Source of the DNA: a virus
Length of the DNA: 21,563 bases
IMG/VR virus record: IMGVR_UViG_3300030328_000493
Span: 1-21,563 of that record
Reading direction: 5' to 3' (one strand)
Below, piece after piece: positions 6,518 through 14,555 of the stretch. Position 1 is the stretch's first letter. The number at the start of each line of letters is the position of its first letter. The position numbers and the translations under genes are program-made. The notes beneath the pieces are model-generated. The model saw nothing but the letters and a program-made list of their open reading frames with translations, was not told the origin of the DNA and made no database searches.

Positions 6518-7330
6518 ATGGCAGAAGAACAGGTAACGGCTGTCGAACAACAAAGCCAACCGTCTGAACAAACTGCTGCAACCGAACCAAGTTGGAGAGA
6601 CAGTTTATCAGACGATTTAAAAACAAACGCATCATTACAAAAATTTAGTGATGTAGGAACACTGGCAAAAAGTTATATCAATGCTGAACAAATGATTGGC
6701 AAAGATAAAATGGTAGTGCCAGGAGTTAATACTACTGAAGACGAATGGAACGACATCTATAATAAATTAGGTCGGCCACAAGAACCAGGAGCTTATGAAC
6801 TAAAGCATGAAGTTGGAGAAGAATATTTAAACCAAGACATGCTAACAAAGTTTAAAGAGACAGCACATAAATATGGGCTATCTCCAAAACAAGCTCAAGG
6901 TGTTCTTGACCATTATCAAGACATAACTAATCAAGTTAATGTTGATAATGAAAATTCAGTAATGTTGACTCAACAAGAAAATGAAAGATCACTTAGAGAA
7001 GAATGGGGAAGAAGTTATGATGAAAATATTAACAAAGCATCATCACTTGCTAAAACATTCCTGGGTGAAGAAATATTGACAACAAAACTAGCTGATGGAT
7101 CTAACCTTGGAGACAATGCGGATTTAATTCGTGGATTAACAAAAATTGCTAATCTTGTCTCAGAAGATAAATTAGTTGGAGATAAAACATCAACTGTTGA
7201 TACGGCTAATATTCAAAGTCAAATTAATACATTGACTGAATCAGGCGGTGCTTATTGGAACAAGATGGATCCAAACCACCAATCAACTGTAGATAAAGTT
7301 TTAGCCTTGAGGGAAATGCTCTCAAGCTGA
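6518..7330 (+). CDS. Capsid assembly scaffolding protein
   Basis: A 270-aa acidic, charged, largely helical protein immediately before the capsid gene, the usual place of the scaffold. The N-terminus is disordered and Gln/Glu/Thr-rich. It is followed by 'PSWRDSLSDDLKTNASLQKF', 'SDVGTLAKSYINAEQMIGKD' (about residues 25-64) and 'RPQEPGAYEL'. This signature is shared by T7 gp9-like scaffolds and the related phage scaffold family. The C-terminal 'YWNKMDPNHQSTVDKVLALR' resembles the usual 'YW.k..p.h...v..v..L' end. It would direct capsid subunits into a prohead and then leave. AAGGAGA overlapping the preceding stop gives a strong start at ATG 6518. Confidence 0.88.
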   Translation: MAEEQVTAVEQQSQPSEQTAATEPSWRDSLSDDLKTNASLQKFSDVGTLAKSYINAEQMIGKDKMVVPGVNTTEDEWNDIYNKLGRPQEPGAYELKHEVGEEYLNQDMLTKFKETAHKYGLSPKQAQGVLDHYQDITNQVNVDNENSVMLTQQENERSLREEWGRSYDENINKASSLAKTFLGEEILTTKLADGSNLGDNADLIRGLTKIANLVSEDKLVGDKTSTVDTANIQSQINTLTESGGAYWNKMDPNHQSTVDKVLALREMLSS

Positions 7331-7467
7331 TATTTGAACAACCGAGAGATCGGCTCAAGATGACAACAGGGAAAGACCGTCACCTATCAGGTGTAAAATG
7401 AAAGCCAACCCTGAAAAGGATAATTGACTGTAATTTTTCTTAACAACAACTAAACGAGGAGGACTCT
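7331..7467 (+). promoter_or_regulatory. Structured leader before the major capsid gene
   Basis: This 137-nt untranslated region folds on paper into two elements. In the first, TTGA (7334-7337)/TCAA (7355-7358) encloses CCGA (7342-7345)/TCGG (7350-7353), closed by a GAGA (GNRA) tetraloop. In the second, CAGGG (7367-7371)/CCCTG (7409-7413) encloses the hairpin CACCT (7381-7385)-ATC-AGGTG (7389-7393). An unstructured A/C/T-rich stretch then leads to a strong GAGGAGG (7456-7462) 5 nt before the capsid ATG. There is no T-run after the stems, so it is not a plain terminator. An RNA stability or processing element, or a translation-control element for the most abundant virion protein, is likely (inference). 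Confidence 0.55.
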
Positions 7468-8340
7468 ATGAGTTCACAAGTAACAACTGCGTTTGTCCAA
7501 CAATATAGTTCAAACGTAGCAATGTTGGCCCAACAAATGGGCAGCCGTCTTCGTGCCGCTGTTGATGTAGAAACAGTCACTGGTAAAAACGCTTACTTCG
7601 ACCAAGTAGGCGTAACCGCTGCTGTGGAAAGAACATCTAGACACGCAGACACACCTCAGATCGATACGCCTCATTCTAGACGTAGGGTTTCCCTAGCCGA
7701 CTACGAATGGGCTGACTTAATTGACGATCAGGATAAAGTTAGAATGTTAATTGATCCAACTTCTTCTTATGCAAAAGCAGCTGCTGCTGCTATGGGAAGG
7801 GCAATGGATGATGTTATCATTACTGCTTTAGGAGGAACAGCTTACACTGGAGAGACTGGTAGTACATCTACTGCTCTACCTTCAGCAAGTAAGCACGCAA
7901 CGTCTGACCAATCAGATGGACTTACAATTGCAAAATTAATTGCAGCTAAAAAGTTCTTTGATCTTGGTGACGTTGATCCATCAATCCCTAGATACATTGT
8001 ATGTGGGGCAACACAGATTGCTGATCTACTTGGCACTACGCAAGTAACAAGTTCAGATTTTGCAACCGTCAAAGCTCTAGCTGCTGGTGACGTTGATTCC
8101 TTTATGGGTTTCAAATTCATCATGTCAAATAGACTTAGCTTAGACGCAACTAACACGGATGATAGACTTATCTATGCTTTCACTCAAGACGCTATCAAAT
8201 TGGCTGTTGGGAAAGACATCACTGCAAAGATTGATGTAAGACCTGACAAATCGTATGCTACTCAAGTGTACACATCTATGTCAATTGGAGCTACAAGAAT
8301 GGAAGAAGAAAAAGTTTTCCAAATTCCGTGTGACGAATAA
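7468..8340 (+). CDS. Major capsid protein
   Basis: A 290-aa protein that appears to belong to the Phage_capsid_2 type of HK97-fold coat proteins. Supporting features are its place directly after the scaffold and its strong ribosome site, an N-terminal 'TTAFVQQYSSNVAMLAQQMG', 'RLRAAVDVETVTGKNAYFDQ' and 'RRRVSLADYEWADLIDDQDK' (about residues 71-90). Further along are the helix 'AKAAAAAMGRAMDDVIITAL' (the spine helix position), 'DGLTIAKLIAAKKFFD', and a C-terminal 'YTSMSIGATRMEEEKVFQI' with the usual 'ga.r.e...v..I.cd' end. It is the main shell subunit of the icosahedral head. No protease gene or cleavable delta domain is seen, in line with T7-like heads. Confidence 0.92.
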   Translation: MSSQVTTAFVQQYSSNVAMLAQQMGSRLRAAVDVETVTGKNAYFDQVGVTAAVERTSRHADTPQIDTPHSRRRVSLADYEWADLIDDQDKVRMLIDPTSSYAKAAAAAMGRAMDDVIITALGGTAYTGETGSTSTALPSASKHATSDQSDGLTIAKLIAAKKFFDLGDVDPSIPRYIVCGATQIADLLGTTQVTSSDFATVKALAAGDVDSFMGFKFIMSNRLSLDATNTDDRLIYAFTQDAIKLAVGKDITAKIDVRPDKSYATQVYTSMSIGATRMEEEKVFQIPCDE

Positions 8341-8356
8341 CATTAGGAGGTAAATT

Positions 8357-8836
8357 ATGGGTACTAAAAACTCAGATCTAGTTACTAATTTTGAAGCTGT
8401 ACCACAGGTTCACAATAGTGCTGCCCTTCTACACGGTGTTGTTCGTGTAGCACAAGGAACTATAGCACTTGCTGCTGGTGATAGTGATGATAACGATATT
8501 GTTATGTTAGCACCGATTCCAAGTAATGCTGTTGTATCTCAACTTTTTGTTGGATCTGACACATTAGGTGGATCGTGTACTTTCAATGTTGGAATCTACA
8601 CTACTGCTGGAGTAGTTAAAGACGAAGATGTATTTGCTAGTGCGGTGGCTGACGCTGCTGCAATGGCTGATGTTCGTTTTGAAGCTGCTAACATTAATAC
8701 AGCTGGTCAAAAAATGTATGAATTGGCTGGAGACAGTTCTGATCCAGGAGGTATGTACTATATAGCAGCTACTATGGCTGCTGATGGTGGTACTGCTGGT
8801 GATATGTCTTTCAACATTCAATACGTTGTAAACTAG
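8357..8836 (+). CDS. Probable capsid decoration / accessory head protein
   Basis: A 159-aa, alanine-, aspartate- and glycine-rich protein with mostly beta-type sequence (for example 'HGVVRVAQGTIALAAGDSDD', 'SQLFVGSDTLGGSCTFNVGI', 'MSFNIQYVVN'). It has no lysine-rich, membrane or coiled-coil part. It follows the capsid gene by 16 nt with a perfect AGGAGG ribosome site (8345-8350) and lies before the strong stem-loop that ends the head block, so it should be made in large amounts with the coat. Small beta-rich proteins in this place usually stabilise or decorate capsids. The role is inferred from position and composition. Confidence 0.65.
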   Translation: MGTKNSDLVTNFEAVPQVHNSAALLHGVVRVAQGTIALAAGDSDDNDIVMLAPIPSNAVVSQLFVGSDTLGGSCTFNVGIYTTAGVVKDEDVFASAVADAAAMADVRFEAANINTAGQKMYELAGDSSDPGGMYYIAATMAADGGTAGDMSFNIQYVVN

Positions 8837-8843
8837 CATAAAC

Positions 8844-8873
8844 TATGGGGGCAGGCGTTAGTCTGCCCTCATA
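8844..8873 (+). terminator. Strong stem-loop after the capsid genes
   Basis: An 11-bp stem (8844-8854 with 8863-8873, one G-T pair) with an 8-nt loop GCGTTAGT sits 7 nt after the decoration gene stop. The downstream sequence is AT-rich but lacks a clean T-run, so termination may be partial. The position equals that of the T-phi terminator after gene 10 in T7. It probably reduces transcription into the tail genes or protects capsid mRNA. Confidence 0.7.
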
Positions 8874-8893
8874 ACAATTAAGAGATATTTTAT

Positions 8894-9460
8894 ATGGCAT
8901 CACAAGTTGATATTTGTAATGGAGCTTTAAACCAATTAGGAGCTTCTACTATTATTAGTCTTACCGAAGACTCTAAAAACGCAAGAATACTAAACCAACG
9001 ATATGAAATGGTAAGAGATCGTGTTTTCCGAGAACATCCTTGGAACTGTTTAATTAAAAGAATTAAATTAGCACAAGACACGGCTACACCTGCATACGAA
9101 TTTAGTTATCAATACACCCTACCCTCGGACTGTCTCCGTGTTCTCAAAACCTACGAACAAAAAGATGATATAGATTTTAAAATTGAAAACGGCAAACTTT
9201 TAACAGACGCTGGAACTGTTTATATTTTATATGTTGCTAGAATAACTGACACAATTACTTATGACACATCTTTAGTTGAAACTTTATCAGCTGCAATAGC
9301 ATCAGATATTTGTTATGCCGTTACAGGCTCAACAACTTTGTGTGATATGATGGAAATGAAATACAAAGAGAAATTAAAAGATGCTAGGTTTTCTGATGCT
9401 ACTGAAGGCATGCCAGATGAACTTGATGCTGACTACCCTTTTATATCTGCGAGGTACTAA
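8894..9460 (+). CDS. Tail tubular protein A (T7 gp11-like)
   Basis: A 188-aa protein close in length to T7 gp11 (196 aa). Family marks are the N-terminal 'VDICNGALNQLGASTIISLT' and 'SKNARILNQRYEMVRDRVFR', then 'EHPWNC' (about residues 48-53: 'l..hpWnfa..ra.La'). The middle has 'YEFSYQYTLPSDCLRV' and the C-terminus 'ETLSAAIASDICYAVTGS'. It forms the gatekeeper ring joining the portal to the tail nozzle. The ribosome site is weak (AAGAGA). It follows the stem-loop that separates head from tail genes and is directly followed by tail tubular protein B, its structural partner. Confidence 0.92.
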   Translation: MASQVDICNGALNQLGASTIISLTEDSKNARILNQRYEMVRDRVFREHPWNCLIKRIKLAQDTATPAYEFSYQYTLPSDCLRVLKTYEQKDDIDFKIENGKLLTDAGTVYILYVARITDTITYDTSLVETLSAAIASDICYAVTGSTTLCDMMEMKYKEKLKDARFSDATEGMPDELDADYPFISARY

Positions 9461-11989
9461 ATGCCAAGAGCTGCTCATGCATTCTCCAACTTTACTGCTG
9501 GAGAACTATCACCACGATTAGATGGTCGAACAGATTTACAGAAGTATTTTAACGGATGTAAAACACTTGAAAACATGGTGGTGCATCCTCATGGATCTGT
9601 AGCACGCAGACCAGGTACTAAATTTATTTCTGAGATTAAAACCAGTAGTGCAAAAACCAGACTTGTTCCTTTTGAGTTTTCTACAACTCAAACTTATATT
9701 TTAGAGTTTGGTAATTTATATATTCGTTTTTATAAAGATAATGGAATTATAACTGAAGCTGCAAAAACAATCAGTGCAATTACGAAAGCCAGTCCAGGTG
9801 TAGTAACTGCTAGCTCTCATGGTTATTCCAACGGTGACTATGTAATTTTATCTGGCATTGTAGGAATGACAGAACTTAATGGCCGTCAATTTAAAGTTGC
9901 AGGTGTAACAACCAATACCTTTAATTTAACAGACATGGAGGGGAATAATTTTGATACATCATCTTTAACAACTTATGCATCGGCTGGTAGTGCTTATAAA
10001 ATTTATCAAATCACAACAACGTATGCTACGGCTGACTTGTTTGATTTAAAGTTTGCTCAATCTGCTGATGTTATGTATGTGGTGCATCCATCTTATGTAA
10101 TTCGTAAGATCACTAGAACTGGACACACATCATGGTCTATAGCCAATGTGTCTATTAGTGGATCACCTAGTCCGAACTTAAATTCGGCAAGTGATAAATA
10201 CCCATCATGCGTTAGTTTCTTTGAACAGCGTTTGGTGTTTGGTAATAGTAATGATAATCCTCAGACCTTATGGTTTTCAAAGTCTGGTGATTATGAAAAC
10301 TTTACTACAGGTACAGACTCTGATGATGCCATGATATTTACCATAGCATCCAACCAGGTTAATGCTATTCGTTATTTAGCTGCCTCTCGTTCCCTACTTG
10401 TTGGAACTGTAGGTGGTGAATTTTTAGTTACAGGATCAGATACGGTTGATGGACTAACACCAACTAACATTAATATTCGTAGGCAATCAACGTATGGTTC
10501 TGCTAATGTTGATGCTATTCCTGTTGGTAATGTTACGCTGTTTCTACAACGAGCTAAAAGAAAAATAAGAGAGTTGGTCTATAACTACGATAGTGATAAC
10601 TATGTGGCCCCAGACTTAACTATTCTTGCAGAACATATTACTGATAGTTTGATTACTGATATGGCATATCAACAAGAGCCAGATTCAGTTTTATGGTGTA
10701 CTCGTACAGACGGTGTGTTGGCTGGTATGACCTATCAACGAACAGAAAATGTTATTGCCTGGCATCGACATATTATTGGTGGGAAATCTGATACTGGTAA
10801 AACAACACTAACAAAGGCTTTAGGTTTTACATCGAACAGTAGTAATGTTTCAACAACCAACAATACTATAACTATAAGTTCTCATGGTTTATCAACTGGA
10901 GATGTAGTTTCGTATTATGCTGCATCTAGTCCAATAGCAGGATTGAGACAAGATCGTTTTTATTTTGCAATTGCATCAGACAGTAATACTTTAAAATTAG
11001 CTTTAACATCGGCAGATGCTACAGCAGGTACAGCAGTATCATTAACATCAACACCAAGCAGTGATACAACGCAATACATTTACAAAGGTGTAAATATTTT
11101 AAACAATACTTTTTATTCTGCTAGTCATGGCTTTGGTAATGATAGTTATGTTTATTATTATCCTTCAGTATCAGGGGATGCACTAACAGGTATTTCAACT
11201 AATACTAAATATTATGTTGATGTTTTAGATGATAACCAATTTAAATTATCAACGTCATCTATCTTTGCAAGCTATGTTGATATTACAGCAGTCGATACTA
11301 CAGCTGCTACACACAAATGGCTGACACATGCAAAAGTTGAAACTGTTGCTGTTATTCCATCTGATAGTAATGAAGATGAACTTTACATGATCGTAAACCG
11401 GTTTATTAACGGAAGCACTAGGCGTTATGTAGAATATTTAACACCATTTGATTATGGTGATAGTCAACAAGATGCATTCTTTGTTGACAGTGGACTAACT
11501 TATAGTGGTGATGCTGATGCAACCATTTCTGGCTTAGATCATTTAGAAGGTGAAACGGTAGATGCCCTAGTTAATGGAGCAGCTCACTCACAAGTAAGTG
11601 TTAGCTCTGGTGGTGTAACTTTAAGTAGTTCTGCTATTAAAGCACACATAGGATTAAATTATCCATCTGTATTGCAAACCATGAGGGTAGAAGCAGGATC
11701 GGCTGATGGTACAGCACAAGGTAAAATAAAACGCATACACGATGTCACATTAAGATTACATAAAACTCTTGGTGCTGAGATTGGTGCAGATTTAGCTAAC
11801 ATGGAACGGATACCTTTTAGAGATAGTTCTATGTTAATGTCACAAGCAGTTGATTTGTTTACTGGTGATAAAGATGCAGAGTTTAGGGGAGATTTTGATA
11901 AAGCTGGTTATGTTTATGTTAGGCAAACAAGTCCGTTGCCATTAAACATAATTGCCATTTACCCACGTTTAACAACATTTGATGGATAA
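9461..11989 (+). CDS. Tail tubular protein B / nozzle (T7 gp12-like) with inserted beta modules
   Basis: An 842-aa nozzle protein, somewhat longer than T7 gp12 (794 aa). The family N-terminus is plain: 'FSNFTAGELSPRLDGRTDLQ' and 'GCKTLENMVVHPHGSVARRP' (residues 8-51). 'SFFEQRLVFGNSNDNPQTLW' and 'FSKSGDYENF' (252-281) and 'DSVLWCTRTDGVLAGMTYQR' (408-427) follow. Three copies of a short beta module beginning 'SHG' interrupt the fold: 119-157 (SHGYSNGDYVIL, ending NTFNL), 474-514 (SHGLSTGDVVSY, ending NTLKLAL) and 555-596 (SHGFGNDSYVYY, ending NQFKLS). They resemble FCCH-like inserts seen in many phage tail proteins and may face outward. The ATG follows directly on the TAA of the preceding gene. 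Confidence 0.92.
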   Translation: MPRAAHAFSNFTAGELSPRLDGRTDLQKYFNGCKTLENMVVHPHGSVARRPGTKFISEIKTSSAKTRLVPFEFSTTQTYILEFGNLYIRFYKDNGIITEAAKTISAITKASPGVVTASSHGYSNGDYVILSGIVGMTELNGRQFKVAGVTTNTFNLTDMEGNNFDTSSLTTYASAGSAYKIYQITTTYATADLFDLKFAQSADVMYVVHPSYVIRKITRTGHTSWSIANVSISGSPSPNLNSASDKYPSCVSFFEQRLVFGNSNDNPQTLWFSKSGDYENFTTGTDSDDAMIFTIASNQVNAIRYLAASRSLLVGTVGGEFLVTGSDTVDGLTPTNINIRRQSTYGSANVDAIPVGNVTLFLQRAKRKIRELVYNYDSDNYVAPDLTILAEHITDSLITDMAYQQEPDSVLWCTRTDGVLAGMTYQRTENVIAWHRHIIGGKSDTGKTTLTKALGFTSNSSNVSTTNNTITISSHGLSTGDVVSYYAASSPIAGLRQDRFYFAIASDSNTLKLALTSADATAGTAVSLTSTPSSDTTQYIYKGVNILNNTFYSASHGFGNDSYVYYYPSVSGDALTGISTNTKYYVDVLDDNQFKLSTSSIFASYVDITAVDTTAATHKWLTHAKVETVAVIPSDSNEDELYMIVNRFINGSTRRYVEYLTPFDYGDSQQDAFFVDSGLTYSGDADATISGLDHLEGETVDALVNGAAHSQVSVSSGGVTLSSSAIKAHIGLNYPSVLQTMRVEAGSADGTAQGKIKRIHDVTLRLHKTLGAEIGADLANMERIPFRDSSMLMSQAVDLFTGDKDAEFRGDFDKAGYVYVRQTSPLPLNIIAIYPRLTTFDG

Positions 11990-12413
11990 ATATACAATCG
12001 AAAAGTTTAAACCTGAACACGCAAATTACATATTGAGCTTTGGTGAAGTTGAAAACTACAGCAAAGAATATGATACTAAAGATTTAGTATGTGAAGATTC
12101 ATGGACAGGATTTTATTTGGGCCAACCTATTGCCTGTGGTGGAATACAGCGTATGTGGGAAGGCGTTGCTGAAGTATGGATTATTATTCAGCATGGTAAA
12201 AATAGGCATAAATTTTTTATGCTAAAAAATATTAAAAACAAATTAGAAGAAACAATTAAATTAAGAAATTACAAACGAGTTCAGTCAACCGTAAGAGCCG
12301 ACTTTGAAGAAGGTATCAAGTTTGCTGAATGGTTTGGAATGACATCAGAAGGTCTAATGAAACATTATGGCCCTGACGGTCAAGATTATTTAAGATTAGC
12401 AAGGATAGAATAA
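11982..12413 (+). CDS. T7 gp13-like / GNAT-fold internal virion protein
   Basis: A 143-aa protein (T7 gp13 is 138 aa) in the T7 gp13 position between the nozzle and gp14-like genes. Marks are 'GQPIACGGIQRMWEGVAEVW' (about residues 47-66: 'GG...w.G.gevW'), 'YKRVQSTVRADFEEGIKFAE' and 'WFGMTSEGLMKHYGPDGQDY' (113-138), the usual 'lGF..EG.l..YG.dG.Dy' end of gp13-like/GNAT phage proteins. In T7, gp13 is needed for virion assembly; acetyl transfer has not been a known part of that role. I take the ATG at 11982. A TTG at 11979 would add one residue. It overlaps the end of the nozzle gene by 8 nt, so translation is coupled. Confidence 0.85.
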   Translation: MDKYTIEKFKPEHANYILSFGEVENYSKEYDTKDLVCEDSWTGFYLGQPIACGGIQRMWEGVAEVWIIIQHGKNRHKFFMLKNIKNKLEETIKLRNYKRVQSTVRADFEEGIKFAEWFGMTSEGLMKHYGPDGQDYLRLARIE

Positions 12414-12414
12414 T

Positions 12415-12921
12415 ATGTCAGCACCAGTAGTAGTAGCAGCTACGGCAGGATCAGCATTACTTGGAGCATCAGCTCAGTATAATGCTGGTAAACAAGCCGA
12501 AGCCACAGCACAATTTAACGCAGCTCAAATGAATAGAGATGCACAACTTGCAGAGCAAGATGCTCTTAGAGTTCAAGAAGTTGCAGAATTTGATCTAAAT
12601 AGATTTAGAAGATCTATTCGTACACTTCAATCAGATGTACGTCATGGTTATGCTAAAAGTGGAGTTGATATTTCTGAAGGTACACCTCTTGATATTCTTG
12701 AAGAAAATTACAAGATGGCAAAAGATGATGAGTATTTAATTCAGTATGATGCCGATGTTCGTAAAGCAGCACTTCACAATCAAGCTGAAGGTGCAAGGTT
12801 CCAGGCAAAAGCTGAAATCCAAATGGGCAAATATGCTAAATTAGGTGCTAAGTATAAAGCTATAGGAACTTTACTTGGCGGAGCATCAGACGCTGGACAA
12901 CAATACATGATGTTAAGTTAG
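12415..12921 (+). CDS. Internal virion protein B (T7 gp14-like)
   Basis: A 168-aa protein with the gp14 layout. A short hydrophobic, small-residue N-terminus (MSAPVVVAATAGSALLGASA) is followed by a long alanine/glutamine-rich helical region. A characteristic 'RRSIRTLQSDVRHGYAKSGV' then 'DISEGTPLDILEEN' (about residues 65-98; family: 'G..ra.~aasGv....GS...vl..~') comes next. T7 gp14 (196 aa) leaves the virion first and forms the channel part in the outer membrane. The hydrophobic start fits that role. The ribosome-site sequence GGATAGAATA upstream of this ATG is repeated exactly before the next gene. Confidence 0.85.
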   Translation: MSAPVVVAATAGSALLGASAQYNAGKQAEATAQFNAAQMNRDAQLAEQDALRVQEVAEFDLNRFRRSIRTLQSDVRHGYAKSGVDISEGTPLDILEENYKMAKDDEYLIQYDADVRKAALHNQAEGARFQAKAEIQMGKYAKLGAKYKAIGTLLGGASDAGQQYMMLS

Positions 12922-12929
12922 GATAGAAT

Positions 12930-14555
12930 ATGGCAATTAAAGTATATACCCCTCAGATCAATGTAAATAAACAAAGTTCATTTATTGAGTCACAAAAATT
13001 ATCAAGAGATTTTGGTCAAGATGTTTTTGAAGGCATCCAAGGCTTAGCTCAAGGAACTAAAGAAGTAGCAGAGTTTGCTTTTAAAAGAGAACAATTAAAA
13101 CAAAAAACTGAAAAAGATAAAATTATTAATGATATTCGAGAAGAAGCTATAAGAGTTGAAAATGAAATGGACAACCCTGATGGGGAGTATAAAGATCAAT
13201 TTACTACAGCAAATATGGATGAGTTTTTTGATAGCTATATGGATAGCTACATTGCAGAACAAACTTTAGATTTATCAGGTAATTTTAAACAAGATGTTAT
13301 TAATTTTGCTAACTCACAAATACTACAAGCAAAATCAAGAATAGGAACCACACAAAATACTATATTAAAAAACGATGCTTTATCAGGATCATTAGAATCA
13401 ATTAACAAAGCAATTGATGAAGTGGACTATAGCAGTACAACTTCTGTAGCTATAACTTTAGATACATTTAATAATGAAATAGAATCTATTTCTAATCTTG
13501 GCTTATATGATGCCTTACAACTTGAAGAATTAAGAACAGATACAGTTGGTCGTTTATTAGAAAAAGCCATTTACCAAACAAGTAATGTAACAGGTTATGT
13601 TGATTATGAAGAATTATTATCAGGTGAGAATATTGATCCTATTATAAGTCCGATCCTAGCCATGATGGAAAATGATTTAAAAGCTAGAGAAGTTTTTGAT
13701 GCAGTCAATATTGCAAAAATTAACCGTATTGAAAATGAACAAAATAATTTTAAAGCATCAGCATTAAATTGGGTAAATGAAAATCAAGACATTATTCAAG
13801 GGCTTAATTCAAACGATGCTATGGTTAGAGCTGAGTCTTGGAATAAAATACAAGCAGCTCATACATTAAATTTAATAACAACAGATCTATATACTTCCTA
13901 TGCAAATATAGCCAATGCCTTTGGATCATTTGCTGTAGTTGATGACATGGCAGTTATAATGGATCTACAAAATAAAATTAGCACGAAAACATTAACATTA
14001 GATGATTTAGCAGGTATTGACCGTTCAAAAATAACACAAGCTACTTACAACTCAATGTTTTCAACAGTAAATACATATCATAATGCACAACAATCTGATG
14101 CTCGAACTTATTTGTATTCTATTTTTAATGTTGAAACAGCAATGTTAGATTCAACTAACTCAGATCATCAAGTCATATCTGCTATTATTAAAAAAGTTGA
14201 TGGTGATTATGCTCAATATATGTTGGGTGATATGGAGGCATTAAATGCAGAATATCCTGATAAAGATATTTCTAAAATGCCGTTCAGTCAATTTTCTATT
14301 TATGCTGCCAACGAAGCATTTAAACAAGCAAAGAATGTTAGGATTAATGCTTTAATTGCTAAAGTAAAAAAATTTAATGAATTACACTTAGGCCCTGATA
14401 CAGACTATCCTTACCTTCCACCTATGGATGCTAAAAATATTAATAAATGGTTTCTTGAAGCAATAGAAAAAGGAATGCCTTTAGGGGATCAACAATATTT
14501 AAAAGGTGATTTTATGATATATAACGATTTATTAGATGGATGGACAAGTGAGTGA
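12930..14555 (+). CDS. Internal virion protein C-like (T7 gp15 position)
   Basis: A 541-aa protein with few distinctive motifs. It is predominantly helical and charged, rich in Asn, Lys, Glu and Ile. It begins MAIKVYTPQINVNKQSSFIE, and an early 'QGTKEVAEFAFKREQLKQKT' segment is typical of the start of gp15-like ejection proteins. It has no membrane helix, signal peptide or visible enzyme site. T7 gp15 (747 aa) lines the periplasmic tunnel with gp16. This protein is shorter but sits directly between the gp14-like gene and the two giant proteins, so the same role is likely. It starts 8 nt after gp14 with a GGATAG site and overlaps the next gene by 20 nt. Confidence 0.65.
   Translation: MAIKVYTPQINVNKQSSFIESQKLSRDFGQDVFEGIQGLAQGTKEVAEFAFKREQLKQKTEKDKIINDIREEAIRVENEMDNPDGEYKDQFTTANMDEFFDSYMDSYIAEQTLDLSGNFKQDVINFANSQILQAKSRIGTTQNTILKNDALSGSLESINKAIDEVDYSSTTSVAITLDTFNNEIESISNLGLYDALQLEELRTDTVGRLLEKAIYQTSNVTGYVDYEELLSGENIDPIISPILAMMENDLKAREVFDAVNIAKINRIENEQNNFKASALNWVNENQDIIQGLNSNDAMVRAESWNKIQAAHTLNLITTDLYTSYANIANAFGSFAVVDDMAVIMDLQNKISTKTLTLDDLAGIDRSKITQATYNSMFSTVNTYHNAQQSDARTYLYSIFNVETAMLDSTNSDHQVISAIIKKVDGDYAQYMLGDMEALNAEYPDKDISKMPFSQFSIYAANEAFKQAKNVRINALIAKVKKFNELHLGPDTDYPYLPPMDAKNINKWFLEAIEKGMPLGDQQYLKGDFMIYNDLLDGWTSE

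Noticed and set aside
7424-7452. TTGACT as a promoter for the capsid gene
   Set aside because: No acceptable -10 sequence lies 16-18 nt downstream.
10781-10804. Walker A-like GKSDTGKT in the nozzle protein (residues 441-448)
   Set aside because: It lies in a loop at the edge of an inserted module, with no Walker B or other ATPase motif. Nozzle proteins are not ATPases, so it is probably chance.
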